Shown here: positions 33,366 through 42,427 of the stretch, piece by piece
How the letters are laid out: every line of letters starts with the position of its first letter
Position numbering within the stretch: the first letter of the stretch is position 1
Source: GMQP-bins7 sp963776565
Lineage (GTDB): Bacteria > Actinomycetota > Thermoleophilia > Gaiellales > Gaiellaceae
Assembly (NCBI GenBank): GCA_963776565.1
Contig: CAVZNF010000007.1
Span: 1-64,000, forward strand
Length of the DNA stretch: 64,000 nt
Direction: 5' to 3'
The notes under the pieces: model-generated
What the model was told of the DNA's origin: nothing
Database searches by the model: none
What the model saw: only the letters and a program-made list of their open reading frames with translations
Translations under genes and position numbers: made by a program

Positions 33366-33872
33366 ATGACCGAGCTACTTGAACAGCACAAGATCGCACC
33401 ATCCGAGCCCGAGACGATCGAGAAGGTCGCGATCGTGATCTCCAAGGGCTCGCTCGAGGGGATCTACCCCGGCCTGATCATGGCGAACGGCGCCCGCATG
33501 GAGGGCATCGAGGCCGACCTGTTCTTCACGTTCTTCGGCCTCGACGCGATCCGCAAGGACCGCTACGAGAAGATCAAGGTCGCAACGGTCGGCAACCCCG
33601 GCATGCATCTGCCCACCTGGGTCGGCGCGATCCCGGGCTTTTCTGCGCTTGCCACCAGGATGATGAAGCGGCAGATGGAGAAGATCGACATCCCACCCAT
33701 CCCCGAATTCATCGAGCTCGTCGCCGACTCGGGCGTCCGCCTTTACGCCTGTAAGGCGACCGTCGACATGTTCGGCCTTACTATCGACGACTTCGCCGCT
33801 CAGGTAGAGGACATCATCAGCGTCGGCGAGTTCTACGAGAAGGCCGCTGGCGGTCAGATCATCTTCACCTAA
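33366..33872 (+). CDS. DsrE/DsrF-like (DsrE2-type) sulfurtransferase
   Basis: 168 residues. Features of the DsrE family: KVAIVISKGSLEGIYPGLIMANGARMEG, ADLFFTFFGLDAIRK, PPIPEFIELVADSGVRLYACKATVDMFGL with the conserved cysteine in ACK, and the DsrE2-style hydrophobic middle (LPTWVGAIPGFSALATRMM). It would accept or donate persulfide sulfur with TusE. Ribosome site GGAAGGAGCAGACC 13 nt after tusE. No TusA or rhodanese gene is visible in the window. Confidence 0.83.
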   Translation: MTELLEQHKIAPSEPETIEKVAIVISKGSLEGIYPGLIMANGARMEGIEADLFFTFFGLDAIRKDRYEKIKVATVGNPGMHLPTWVGAIPGFSALATRMMKRQMEKIDIPPIPEFIELVADSGVRLYACKATVDMFGLTIDDFAAQVEDIISVGEFYEKAAGGQIIFT

Positions 33873-34204
33873 AGAGTTCGGCTGCTCCGACTGGCGCGCG
33901 TTCCCCGGCGGGTTCGCCCGTATGGCTCTAGCTGTGTGCCTGCGGCAGCGCTCTCTCAGCTTCCTCTTCGCCTCGACGCTGAGAATCATCTCGTCGAGCA
34001 TCTCCGTGGGAAGGTAGTTCGCCGCAAAGGCCGCGAACGCGTGCACATCGACCGTCTCCTGTCCTTTGAGCGCGAGCTCAACGTCCTGAGGTGGCTCTTC
34101 CGCTGGCTCGAACGGACGGACGAGCAGGTGCGGACAGTCCTCGACGACTACGATGCGGCCGCGTTTGGGCACTGATTGGGCACCTGAGCGGCGGGAAACG
34201 GCTA
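33873..34204. other. gap between the sulfur set and tRNA-Leu
   Basis: 332 nt, no assignable gene. A minus-strand frame from ATG 34172 has a plausible N-terminal stretch (VEDCPHLLVRPFEP, HAFAAFAANYLPTEMLDEMI) but then reads on as the antisense of the DsrE-like gene, so at most it is a remnant. Confidence 0.45.
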
Positions 34205-34288
34205 TGCGGATGAGAGGACTTGAACCTCCACGCCCTTACGGGCACACGGACCTGAACCGTGCGCGTCTACCAATTCCGCCACATCCGC
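34205..34288 (-). tRNA. tRNA-Leu (CAG)
   Basis: 84 nt on the minus strand. Acceptor GCGGATG pairs with CATCCGC, discriminator A. D-arm TGGCGGAATTGGTAGACGC, anticodon stem CACGG/CCGTG with loop TTCAGGT (anticodon CAG), long class II variable arm GCCCGTAAGGGCG and T-arm GGAGG TTCAAGT CCTCT. All features of a functional tRNA-Leu; CCA is not encoded. Confidence 0.95.
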
Positions 34289-34328
34289 GCGGCCGAACGA
34301 TTCTAGCTTCGGGTCGTCTCACTCCCCG

Positions 34329-36722
34329 ATGACCCGCATCGCACCCGTCGGGGTCGCCGTCGTGGCGGCCCTACTCGTGATCGGCACGCCTTCCCTGCCT
34401 GCGCCGCCCGCCGGTGAGACCTCGGAGGTCGTGGTGCTTCTGTCCGCACCGCCGCTCGCACGCGCCCCTGGAACGGGAGAGCGAATCGACGCGCAGCAGC
34501 GCGCCTTCCGCAAGGAGCTCGAGACGCAGGTCCCGTCGGCGCAAGTTGGGTGGCGCTACCGGCTCGTCGCCAACGGCTTTTCGCTCACGCTGGCCGCTCA
34601 CGACGTCGCACGCCTCGGCCGCCTGCATGGCGTTCGCGACGTCCTGCCCGCCGGGAGTTACGCGCCTCAGGCCGCCTCCACGCCACAACAGATCGGCGCC
34701 CCCGCGCTCTGGGGACCGACGCTCGACACCGCGGGCCAGGGAGTCAAGATCGGGATCATCGACTCGGGCATCGACCCCGAGCATCCGTACTTCGACCCGG
34801 CCGGGTACACGATGCCGCCGGGCTTTCCCAAGGGTCAGCAGCGATTCACGACCGCGAAGGTGATCGTCGCTCGATCGTTCGCTCCAAAGACCGGCGCGAC
34901 GACGCCAAGCGTGCGGCTTGCGTTCAGCGAGGACGACAACTCTCATGGGACGCACGTCGCGGGGATCGCTGCCGGAAACGCTGATACTTCGGCCGACGGC
35001 CGCCGCATCTCGGGAGTTGCTCCGCGCGCGTACCTCGGCAACTACAAGGTCTTCGTCGAGACCGACGACGGCCTGAGTCCCAACGCCAACTCACCCGCGA
35101 TCGTCGCTGCTATCGAGGCCGCCGTCGCCGACGGCATGGACGTCATCAACTTCTCGGGCGGTGAGCCTGAGATCGAGCCGAGCCGCGACATCGTCGCGCG
35201 CGCGCTCGACGCAGCCGCGGCCGCAGGTGTCGTGCCCGTGATCGCGGCCGGCAACGACTACAGCGACTTCGGCGCCGGCTCGGTGTCCTCTCCTGCCAAC
35301 TCCCAGCGCGCGATCGCCGTGGGCGCCGTCGAGATCACCGGGACGAAGAGAGAGCATGCAGACTTCTCCTCGGTCGGGCCGACGACGATCTCGCTACGTT
35401 TGAAGCCGGACGTCGCAGCGCCGGGAGTCGGCGTCCTCTCGTCGGTCCCCGGCGGCGGCTGGGCCGAGTTCTCGGGAACGAGCATGGCGTCTCCGCACGT
35501 CGCGGGCGCGGCGGCCCTCCTGCGCCAGCGCCACCCGGCTTGGACGGTGGAGCAACTGAAGTCGGCGCTCGTGCAGACCGGTGTCGACTCGGTCGACGAA
35601 CGCGGCCGCGCCGCAGGCCCACGATTCCAGGGTGGAGGCGTGGTCGCACTACAACGCGCCGATCGCCCGCTCCTCTTCGCCGAGCCGACCGCTGTGTCGT
35701 TCGGCCTCATGGCGCGCGGACAGGACGCGACGCAGACCGTGGGCCTCCAGGACGCCGGTGGAGGTGCCGGGACGTGGAACGTCGCCCGCATCGTCTTCAA
35801 CGCCTCCGGCGGCAGGGCCGTGAGGCTGACACTTCCACCGACCGTGACGGTGCCGGGGGAGCTCAACGTCTCTGCCTCCGTCGGACCCGGCTCCGCGCCA
35901 GGGGACCTGGACGCATACATCGAGCTTCGGCGTGGAGCCGACGTCCGACGCGTGCCGGTCTGGGCTCGCGTCACCACCGCCGCCCTCGCACGGCACAAGA
36001 CGCAGGCCCTCGTGAAGCCGGGCCTCTACCGCGGCAGCACGCTCGGGCAAGGCTCCTTCGTGACGCGCTACCGATATCCCGAAGACCCCAGCGGTGTCGA
36101 CGTCACGACGGCGCTACGCGGACCCGAGCGCGTCTTCAGCCTTCGACTGACGAAGCGCGTGGCCAACTTCGGCGTCGTGATCGTCCGCCGCGGGCGCGAC
36201 AGCCGCGTCGAGCCGAGGGTCGTCGCGGGTCTCGACGAGAACCGGCTGACCGGGTACGCCGGGCTTCCGATCAATCACAACCCGTACATGGACAGGTTCC
36301 GCGAGCCGACGCTCGCGGCCGGAGCGCTCTCACCTATCCCTGGGGAGTACGGAGTTGTCTTCGACAGCGCGGGGCGAGCCGGCGCGGGCTCGTTCCGTTT
36401 CCGCTACTGGGTCAACGACGTGACACCGCCGGCGCTGCATCTCCGGACGAGCGTCGTGCGAACGGGAGCGGACGTCAAGGTCGGAGCCGTCGACAGTGGA
36501 TCCGGCATCTACGCGAACTCGATCCTGGCGTCGATCGACGGCGACATCGTCCGTGCCACGTACCGCAACGGCGTCGTGTCGATCTCGAGCCGTGGGGCGG
36601 CGCCGGGGAGGCACCGCCTCCGGCTACGTGTCTCCGACTACCAGGAGACGAAGAACACGGAGAACGTCGCACGGATTCTTCCGAACACGCGCACGGCGAC
36701 CTTCACCTTCCGAGTTCGCTAG
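34329..36722 (+). CDS. secreted subtilisin-family (S8) serine protease
   Basis: 797 residues. Signal peptide (VGVAVVAALLVIGT), an inhibitor-I9-like propeptide (residues 30-110, ending near FSLTLAAHDVARL), then the S8 domain with Asp145 (KIGIIDSGID), His206 (NSHGTHVAGIAAG), the oxyanion Asn in VIAAGNDYSDFG, and Ser385 (FSGTSMASPHVAGAAALL). About 380 residues follow as beta-rich domains of unknown role (VWARVTTAALARHK, FRFRYWVNDVTPPAL). It is a stand-alone plus-strand gene next to tRNA-Leu, an extracellular protease for nutrient acquisition or surface processing. Confidence 0.93.
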   Translation: MTRIAPVGVAVVAALLVIGTPSLPAPPAGETSEVVVLLSAPPLARAPGTGERIDAQQRAFRKELETQVPSAQVGWRYRLVANGFSLTLAAHDVARLGRLHGVRDVLPAGSYAPQAASTPQQIGAPALWGPTLDTAGQGVKIGIIDSGIDPEHPYFDPAGYTMPPGFPKGQQRFTTAKVIVARSFAPKTGATTPSVRLAFSEDDNSHGTHVAGIAAGNADTSADGRRISGVAPRAYLGNYKVFVETDDGLSPNANSPAIVAAIEAAVADGMDVINFSGGEPEIEPSRDIVARALDAAAAAGVVPVIAAGNDYSDFGAGSVSSPANSQRAIAVGAVEITGTKREHADFSSVGPTTISLRLKPDVAAPGVGVLSSVPGGGWAEFSGTSMASPHVAGAAALLRQRHPAWTVEQLKSALVQTGVDSVDERGRAAGPRFQGGGVVALQRADRPLLFAEPTAVSFGLMARGQDATQTVGLQDAGGGAGTWNVARIVFNASGGRAVRLTLPPTVTVPGELNVSASVGPGSAPGDLDAYIELRRGADVRRVPVWARVTTAALARHKTQALVKPGLYRGSTLGQGSFVTRYRYPEDPSGVDVTTALRGPERVFSLRLTKRVANFGVVIVRRGRDSRVEPRVVAGLDENRLTGYAGLPINHNPYMDRFREPTLAAGALSPIPGEYGVVFDSAGRAGAGSFRFRYWVNDVTPPALHLRTSVVRTGADVKVGAVDSGSGIYANSILASIDGDIVRATYRNGVVSISSRGAAPGRHRLRLRVSDYQETKNTENVARILPNTRTATFTFRVR

Positions 36723-36955
36723 GTCTTTCTGTCGCGCTCCTCGATCGTCGGGAGAGCGTCGAGGTCGCGCTGGACGGAGCGGATGAACTCCTCGCTCTCG
36801 TCGTCCGGGGTGACCACGCGAAGCTGCTTCTTGCGCTTCTGCCGGTCACGATCCTTGCGCGCTGCGCTGCCGAAGCGGCGCTCCAGGCGCGGACCCTCCA
36901 CCGCGACTGCGAGAACAGCCGCGAGGCCGAGCAACACGAGCCACGGCCAGCTCAC
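36719..36955 (-). CDS. small single-span membrane protein
   Basis: 78 residues from GTG 36955 with GAGGTGG upstream. One N-terminal helix (WPWLVLLGLAAVLAVAV), then a highly charged, probably cytoplasmic helix (RLERRFGSAARKDRDRQKRKKQ) and an acidic tail. No recognised family; its 3' end overlaps the subtilase stop by 4 nt. Function unknown. Confidence 0.6.
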   Translation of the reverse strand: MSWPWLVLLGLAAVLAVAVEGPRLERRFGSAARKDRDRQKRKKQLRVVTPDDESEEFIRSVQRDLDALPTIEERDRKT

Positions 36956-36990
36956 GGTCCGATATCTAGCCACCTCGGCTCGCGCAATGG

Positions 36991-38110
36991 TCAAACGGGC
37001 GCACGAAAGACCTGCATTGGAAGCGTCGCGAGCGGCACGCCGCCCTCGGCGGTGACGAGCCAGGTGTCCTGCATGTAGAGGCAATCCTCGCCGTTCGCGG
37101 CGATCGCGTGCGGGTGCATGGAGAACACCATGTTCTCGGCGAGCTCGGTCTCGACGCCCTCACCGACCTTCGGGAACTCGATCATCGTCATGCCGATCGA
37201 GTGGCCGGTGACGTGGCCGAGGTGGTAGCCGCGCTCGGTGAAGCCCGCGGAGACGGCGCGATGCACGTCGTGGCAGCTCGCCCCAGGTCGCATTGCCGCG
37301 CGAGCCGCGTCGTAGTACTCCAGGTACGCCTCGAGCATCCGCTCGGTGTCGTCGGAGAGCACCGCATCGCGCGACGCGATCGCGCGGGAGACCTCGACCC
37401 AGTGCATCCCCGGCCCTGCCACCTCGAGCGACGGGAGCATGAACGCGCCGAGGATCTCCTCGCGGCGCGCGATCTTGAACTCCGGGCGCGCGAACGTGTC
37501 AGTGCCGGTCAGCACCATGTTCATGGTCAGGCGGCCGCATCCCTCGGCGACGAACCATTCCTCGGCTGCCGCCATGACCTCGGCCGCGCTCTTCCCGGGG
37601 GCATAGGCCTCGAAGAAGATCTCGAAGCCGCGCTCGTTGATCCGGACGGAGTCGCGGATCGACTCGAGCTCGGCGTCGCTCTTGACCGCCCGAGCGTGGT
37701 CGAACTCGACGTCGAACGGCACGAGATCGAGCCCGTCGAGAGCGCGGTGGTCGCGCACGGCCATGATGTAGTCGAGCCCGAAGACGCCGATCGCGCCGCC
37801 AGCCGCCGTCGCGCGCGCGGGATGCGATCAGCTCGCCAGGACGGTCGTGGAAGATCTGCTCGAGCTCGGCTGTCCCGTGCTCACCGACGTACCGCGCCTC
37901 GGTCGGGAAGACGACGTACGCCTCGCCGTTCGCGGGGACGACGACATATGCGTAGCGATGAACGATCTGGAACCCCGACATGTACGTCACGGCCCCCTCG
38001 AAGCCCGAGTACTCGCTCCCGGAGACGATGAGCGCGTCGAGGTCGTGCGCCGCCATCGCGGCGCGGACGTTCGCGTGCCGGCGTTGCAGCTCGGGGCTCA
38101 GAGCGTCCAT
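36991..38110 (-). CDS. M24-fold (creatinase/aminopeptidase-P-like) protein lacking canonical metal ligands, frame broken near 37788-37800
   Basis: ATG 38110 overlaps the ketopantoate-reductase stop by 13 nt; it is the last gene of the importer operon. N-terminal creatinase-type domain (RHANVRAAMAAHDLDALIVSG) then the pita-bread domain (ESIRDSVRINERGFEIFF, GHVTGHSIGMTMIEFP). In place of the two Asp ligands it reads LEVAGPGMHWVEVSR, and instead of IEPG and VED glutamates MHPHAIA and MQDTW. So the di-metal site of aminopeptidase P is lost, as in metal-free creatinase. The frame changes at GGCTGGCGGCGCGATCGG; one base restores WRR-IGVFGLDY. Substrate unknown. Confidence 0.75.
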
Positions 38111-39018
38111 GAAGCCTCCAGTCCTTTGATGAGCGAAGTGATGGCGTCGTTCAACGGCGTCGCCACGCCGAGCTCACGCCCGAAGCGCGCGATGCCGCCG
38201 TTCAGGAAGTCGATCTCGGTCGCGCGTCGCGCCTCGATGTCCTGGAGCATGCTGGCCTTGTGGCCATATGCGACCTCAGGCTTTGCCGCGTGGTCGATGA
38301 GCTCCTCGGGATCGGCGTCGAGCGTAATTCCCTGAGCTGCCGCAACGGCCTTGCCCTCGTCGACGAGCGCGCTGACGATCGCGCGCAGGTCGGAGCGCTC
38401 GCACACGCGGCCATGCGTGAGGCCGGTCAGGGCGCCCACCGGGTTCGTCGACGCGTTGAAGATCACCTTGCGCCACTGCGCGGGTCGTGCGTCCGCGACC
38501 GCCGCAGTCGGCATCCCCCCGCGCGTGCAGGCATCGGCCAGTCGCTCGATCTCGTCCGTGCGGGCGGGCTTCGGCTCGAACGGTCCGAGCGTCGTGTCGC
38601 CCTTCACGTCCCACTGCACGACGCCGGGCTCGAGGATCTTTCCGGCAGGGAAGGTCGTGCCGCGAATGACCCGCGCGACGTGCCCTGCCACGACCTCCTC
38701 GTTGCCGACGCCGTTCTGCACGGTTGCGACCGCTCCGTCCGTGAATGCGTGGGCCGTAGCTGCGATCGCGCTTTCGGTATGCATGGCCTTCGTCGCGACG
38801 ATCCCGAAATCGCACGGAGGCAATGCCGCGGGATCGGTGGTCGCCCGTGGATGTCCGACGACGTCGCCCGCGCCCGTCAGCCGGAGCCCGTTCGCGTTGA
38901 TCGCGTCGACGTGCGCCCGCGAGACGTCATAGGCCCACACTTCGACGTCGTCGAGCTGCGCGAGGTTCGCGGCGAACAGCGACCCGACAGCCCCACAGCC
39001 CACGACGCAGACCTTCAC
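38098..39018 (-). CDS. ketopantoate reductase (ApbA/PanE)-family oxidoreductase, copy 1
   Basis: 306 residues from GTG 39018. NAD(P)-binding GCGAVGSLFAANLA, ATKAMHTESA with the catalytic Lys, VQNGVGNEEVV, and the C-terminal domain with ARPAQWRKVIFNASTNPVGALTG (Lys-x3-Asn pair). The family reduces ketopantoate or other 2-oxo/imine substrates. Its location among importer genes and a second copy at the other end of the operon argue for a catabolic role rather than pantothenate synthesis. The LivM frame runs into it without a stop (see LivM). Confidence 0.85.
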   Translation of the reverse strand: MKVCVVGCGAVGSLFAANLAQLDDVEVWAYDVSRAHVDAINANGLRLTGAGDVVGHPRATTDPAALPPCDFGIVATKAMHTESAIAATAHAFTDGAVATVQNGVGNEEVVAGHVARVIRGTTFPAGKILEPGVVQWDVKGDTTLGPFEPKPARTDEIERLADACTRGGMPTAAVADARPAQWRKVIFNASTNPVGALTGLTHGRVCERSDLRAIVSALVDEGKAVAAAQGITLDADPEELIDHAAKPEVAYGHKASMLQDIEARRATEIDFLNGGIARFGRELGVATPLNDAITSLIKGLEASWTL

Positions 39019-40032
39019 TTGGCCACCGCTGTCCGGAGCTTCGGAAGCGAGAAGCTCGCGGCCGCCGGTGAGCCCGCTCGGCCGGACGATGAGAACAAGC
39101 GCCATCACCGCGCTTACGACGACGATGCGCGACCCCGAGGGCAGGTCGATCGTTCTCCCGAAAAGCGTCATGCCGTCTTCCATCTCCCCGAGCACCGAGT
39201 CCAGGCCGCTCACGAACAGTGCGCCGACGACCGCGCCCCACAGGCTCGTCGTGCCGCCGATGACGAGCATCGCCAGCGTGATGAACGTCAGGTCGAGATA
39301 GACCGCGTCGATGTTGATCGGGATGAAGTGGATGTACAGGCCGCCTGCAAACCCGGCCAGGAACCCCGAGAGCGCGAACGACGTGAGGCGCTGTCGGTAG
39401 ATCGAGACGCCGACCGCGCGAGCCGCCGCGGGATCCTCGCGGGCCGCGCGAAGCTGCCGCCCGAGCCGGCTTCGCTGATAGGCGAACGCGGCGACGATGA
39501 CAAGCACGGCCCCGACTGTCGCCTGCACGAGATCGGTGGTCTCCGGCACGGAGGAGAACGTGTTCAGGCCCGGGCCGATCTTCTCGTAGTAGCGAAGGAT
39601 GTTGTTCGTGATCCCCAGGACCGCAAAGGTCGCGATTCCCGCAGCCAGGCCGGAAAGCCGCATCAACGGCAGCCCCACGACGAACGCGAACACCCCGCCC
39701 ACCGCGGCGGCGATCAGCAGCGAGGGCACGTTGCCGACCGTGGTCGAGCTCAGGAAGTCGAACAGATACGGCATCGTCGCGGGCTTCTCGGCCTCCGGGA
39801 CGGAAAGCACACCGGCGGCCCAGACGCCGACGGCGAAGAAGCTGATGTGGCCGAACGAGAGCACGCCCGAGTTGCCGACGAACACGTAGATCGCGACGAC
39901 CGTCGCGACCGAGATGAGCGCGGTGATGAAGTAGATCTGGTTCGTCTGCGACACGAGCGCTCCGACGATCCCTGCGGCCACGACGAGCAGCGCAGGCCCG
40001 AGGAGCTCGACCGCTGCCCGACGCGTTCTCAC
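39019..40032 (-). CDS. livM: branched-chain amino acid-type ABC transporter permease LivM
   Basis: GTG 40032 overlaps the LivH stop by 4 nt. About ten helices, e.g. LLGPALLVVAAGIVGALV, ALISVATVVAIYVFVG, and the LivM hallmark NSGVLSFGHISFFAVGVWAAGVLS; AFALSGFLAGFAGGLYIH and GGTTSLWGAVVGALFV follow. After IVRPSGLTGGRELLASE the frame stays open into the ketopantoate-reductase gene. In the adjacent frame the end reads KLRTAVAK followed by TGA overlapping the GTG, a normal junction, so a one-base indel near 39035-39055 is likely rather than a true fusion. Confidence 0.87.
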
Positions 40033-40956
40033 ACCCGCTCCACGAGACCACGGCCACGGGTGAACAGGCCGTCCGGACGGATCAGGAGAACGAGGATGAC
40101 GAGGCCGAAGACGAGCGACGGCAGGTACTGGCTCTGAGCCGACGGCAGCGCTCCTCCGAGGAGCCCCGACACGTAACCGATGAAGAACCCGCCGAGGGTC
40201 GCGGAGAGGAGGCGCGTCATGCCCCCGACAACGACTCCCGCCAGCACGAGGATCGTCTCCTGCAGCGCGAACGTCGGCGTGACCGTCGGAAACTGAACCG
40301 TGAGCATCACCGCGACGACCGCGGCGAGGGCGCCCGCGATGAGCACGGAGACGGTGCTGACCAGGTTCGCGCGCACGCCGAGCAGGCGCGCGGTCTGTGA
40401 ATCGATAGCCGCCGCGCGCATGTGCAGGCCGATGGACGTGCGATTCGAGCAGCGCGACGAGGAGCACGAGACAGATCACCGCGGTGACGATCGCGACGAT
40501 CGTGATCTTGCGGATCTCGGCGCCACCGATCTCGACCGGCCTGTTGAGCTGAACGAGCGAGGTCGCGGTCTTGCCGAGCGGCCCGAACCAGAGGAGCGCG
40601 ATCGACTGGAGCAGGAACGCGACCGCGAAGGTCGCGATGAGCATGACTGCGGCGGACTGCCCCCGCAGCGGCCGGAACACGGCGCGCTCCATCGCCAGGG
40701 AGAGCGCCAGGACGACCGCGAAGCAGAGCGCGATTCCGACGCCGACGGGCCAGTCGCGATCGGAGGCATAGGCGAGCGCGAACGCGCCGGCCATGATCAG
40801 CTGCCCGTACGCGAAGTTCACGAGTCGCATCACGCCGAAGACCAACCCGATCCCGACGGCCATCAGCGCGAAGACCGCACCAAGGCCGATCGCGTCGACC
40901 TGGACCTGCAGGTCGAGGGCATCGCCCACGAAGTCGGTGAGCCCGCTCGCGAGCAT
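40029..40956 (-). CDS. livH: branched-chain amino acid-type ABC transporter permease LivH, frame broken near 40438-40450
   Basis: ATG 40956 shares one base with the LivF stop. N-terminal part GLGAVFALMAVGIGLVFGVMRLVNFAYGQLIMAGAFALAY is the LivH signature; the second half, in the next frame (TSIGLHMRAAAIDSQTARLLGV, SVLIAGALAAVVAVMLT, ALQETILVLAGVVVGGMTRLLSATLGGFFIGY), is equally typical. The break is at CTCGAATCGCACGTCC; one or two bases join ALLE to RTSIGLHMRAAA. It forms the channel with LivM. Confidence 0.85.
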
Positions 40957-41660
40957 CACGAGAGGTACGCCGCGACCATGCGGTCGGTGTCCGCGGCATC
41001 GTCCGGCGTCAGGGTCAGACGCAGCTCGCCGTTCGCCAGCACGTGCGTCCGGTCGGCGAGCGCGACAGTGCGCTGGGCGCGCTGCTCGACCAGCAGGACG
41101 CCGATCCCCCGCTCGGCTATGACCCGGAGCGTCGAGAACACGAGGTCGACGATCGTCGGAGCGAGCCCGAGCGACGGCTCGTCCAGCAGGAGGATCGACG
41201 GCTTCGCGACGAGCGCTCGCGCGATCGCGAGCTGCTGCTGCTGGCCGCCGGAGAGAGCGCCCGCGTGGCGGTGGCGGAACTCCTCGACGATCGGAAAGAG
41301 CTCGACGACCGCGGCCATGTCCTCCTCGACGCCGTTCGCTCCGCTGCGTGCGGCGAGCCCGAGCCGCAGGTTCTCCTCCACCGTGAGCTCCGCGAAGAGT
41401 CGGCGCCCTTCGGGGACGAGCGCGACGCCTGCCCGCGCGATCGCCTCCGGTGAGCGGCCGCGCAGCGAGCGGCCCCCGAGCGTGACGTCGCCTCCACGAG
41501 TGGCGACCACGCCCATGATCGCGTGCAGCGTCGTCGATTTCCCGGCGCCGTTCGGCCCGATGAGGCCGACGATCTCGCCGGGCGCGACGCTGAGCGAGAC
41601 GCCTCGAACTGCCGCCACGCCGCCGTAGGCGACCTCGAGGTCCCGGACGTCGAGCGTCAC
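40956..41660 (-). CDS. livF: ABC transporter ATP-binding protein LivF
   Basis: 234 residues. Walker A GLIGPNGAGKSTTLHA, Q-loop region RGRSPEAIARAGVALVPEGRRLFAELTVEENL (LivF-type EGR), signature LSGGQQQQLAIARALV, Walker B ILLLDEPSLGLAP, switch His region VEQRAQRTVALADR. It powers the LivHM channel with LivG; 4-nt overlap with livG and 1-nt with livH. Confidence 0.93.
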   Translation of the reverse strand: MTLDVRDLEVAYGGVAAVRGVSLSVAPGEIVGLIGPNGAGKSTTLHAIMGVVATRGGDVTLGGRSLRGRSPEAIARAGVALVPEGRRLFAELTVEENLRLGLAARSGANGVEEDMAAVVELFPIVEEFRHRHAGALSGGQQQQLAIARALVAKPSILLLDEPSLGLAPTIVDLVFSTLRVIAERGIGVLLVEQRAQRTVALADRTHVLANGELRLTLTPDDAADTDRMVAAYLS

Positions 41661-42421
41661 TCCGCCACCGCCGACTCGCCGAGGTACGCAGCGGCGACGT
41701 CGAGATTCCCACGAATCTCGCCCGGCGTTCCCTCCGCCAGCGTGCGGCCCTGATCGAGGACCTGGATGCGGTCGCAGACGTCCATGATCAGCGCCATGTT
41801 GTGGTCGATCAGGAGCACGCCCGCGTCGTGCTCGTCGCGCACCGAGCGGACGACCTCGGCGAACGCCGGAACCTCGGCTTCCGGAAGTCCCGCGGCCGGC
41901 TCGTCCATGAGGAGGAAACGCGGCTCGATGGCAAGCGCACGCGCGACTCCGAGCCGTCGCTCGTCACCGTGCGGGAGCGAGCCGGCGGGAGCTTCCGCGT
42001 AGGCCCCGAGCTTGAGTGAGTCGAGCAACTCGGAGGCGCGCCGCCGCGCCTCCCGCGGGCCAGCCCCGACGCCGAGCGCCGCGACCTCCACGTTCTCCCG
42101 CACCGTGAGGCTCCGAAACGAGCGGCTGTGCTGGAACGTCCGCGACAGCCCTGCTCGACCGCGCCGGTGCGGCCGCCAGCGCGTGACGTCGCGCCCCTCG
42201 AGCTCGACCGTCCCTTCGTCCGGGAAGTCGAAGCCGGTCAGGACGTTCACGAGCGTCGACTTCCCGGCCCCGTTCGGGCCGATCAGGCCGACGACCTCGT
42301 GCCGATTGAGCTCGAGGGTGACCTCGCGCAGCGCCTGCACGCCCTCGAACGCACGCGAGACGGCGGCGGCCCGGAGCGAGGCTCCGGACCGCCGCGTCTC
42401 GTCAGGCTGTGCTTCCGACAA
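41657..42421 (-). CDS. livG: ABC transporter ATP-binding protein LivG
   Basis: 254 residues. Walker A GLIGPNGAGKSTLVNVLTGF, GRAGLSRTFQHSRSFRSLTVRENVEVAAL (LivG-type RTFQ), a degenerate signature SLPHGDERRLGVARALA in place of LSGGQ, Walker B FLLMDEPAAGLPEAE and switch VLLIDHNMALIMDVCDRI. LivG-type LSYGxQR signatures vary; here the PHGDE version is unusual. Starts 6 nt after the substrate-binding protein stop. Confidence 0.92.
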   Translation of the reverse strand: MSEAQPDETRRSGASLRAAAVSRAFEGVQALREVTLELNRHEVVGLIGPNGAGKSTLVNVLTGFDFPDEGTVELEGRDVTRWRPHRRGRAGLSRTFQHSRSFRSLTVRENVEVAALGVGAGPREARRRASELLDSLKLGAYAEAPAGSLPHGDERRLGVARALAIEPRFLLMDEPAAGLPEAEVPAFAEVVRSVRDEHDAGVLLIDHNMALIMDVCDRIQVLDQGRTLAEGTPGEIRGNLDVAAAYLGESAVAE

Positions 42422-42427
42422 GCCGCC

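Noticed and set aside
31772..33872. Complete reverse Dsr sulfur-oxidation pathway
   Set aside because: DsrAB, DsrMKJOP and two-cysteine DsrC are absent; only carriers and an SQR-like enzyme are present.
33375..34172. 265-residue minus-strand protein
   Set aside because: Mostly antisense to the DsrE-like gene; only the first part is protein-like and it could be a remnant.
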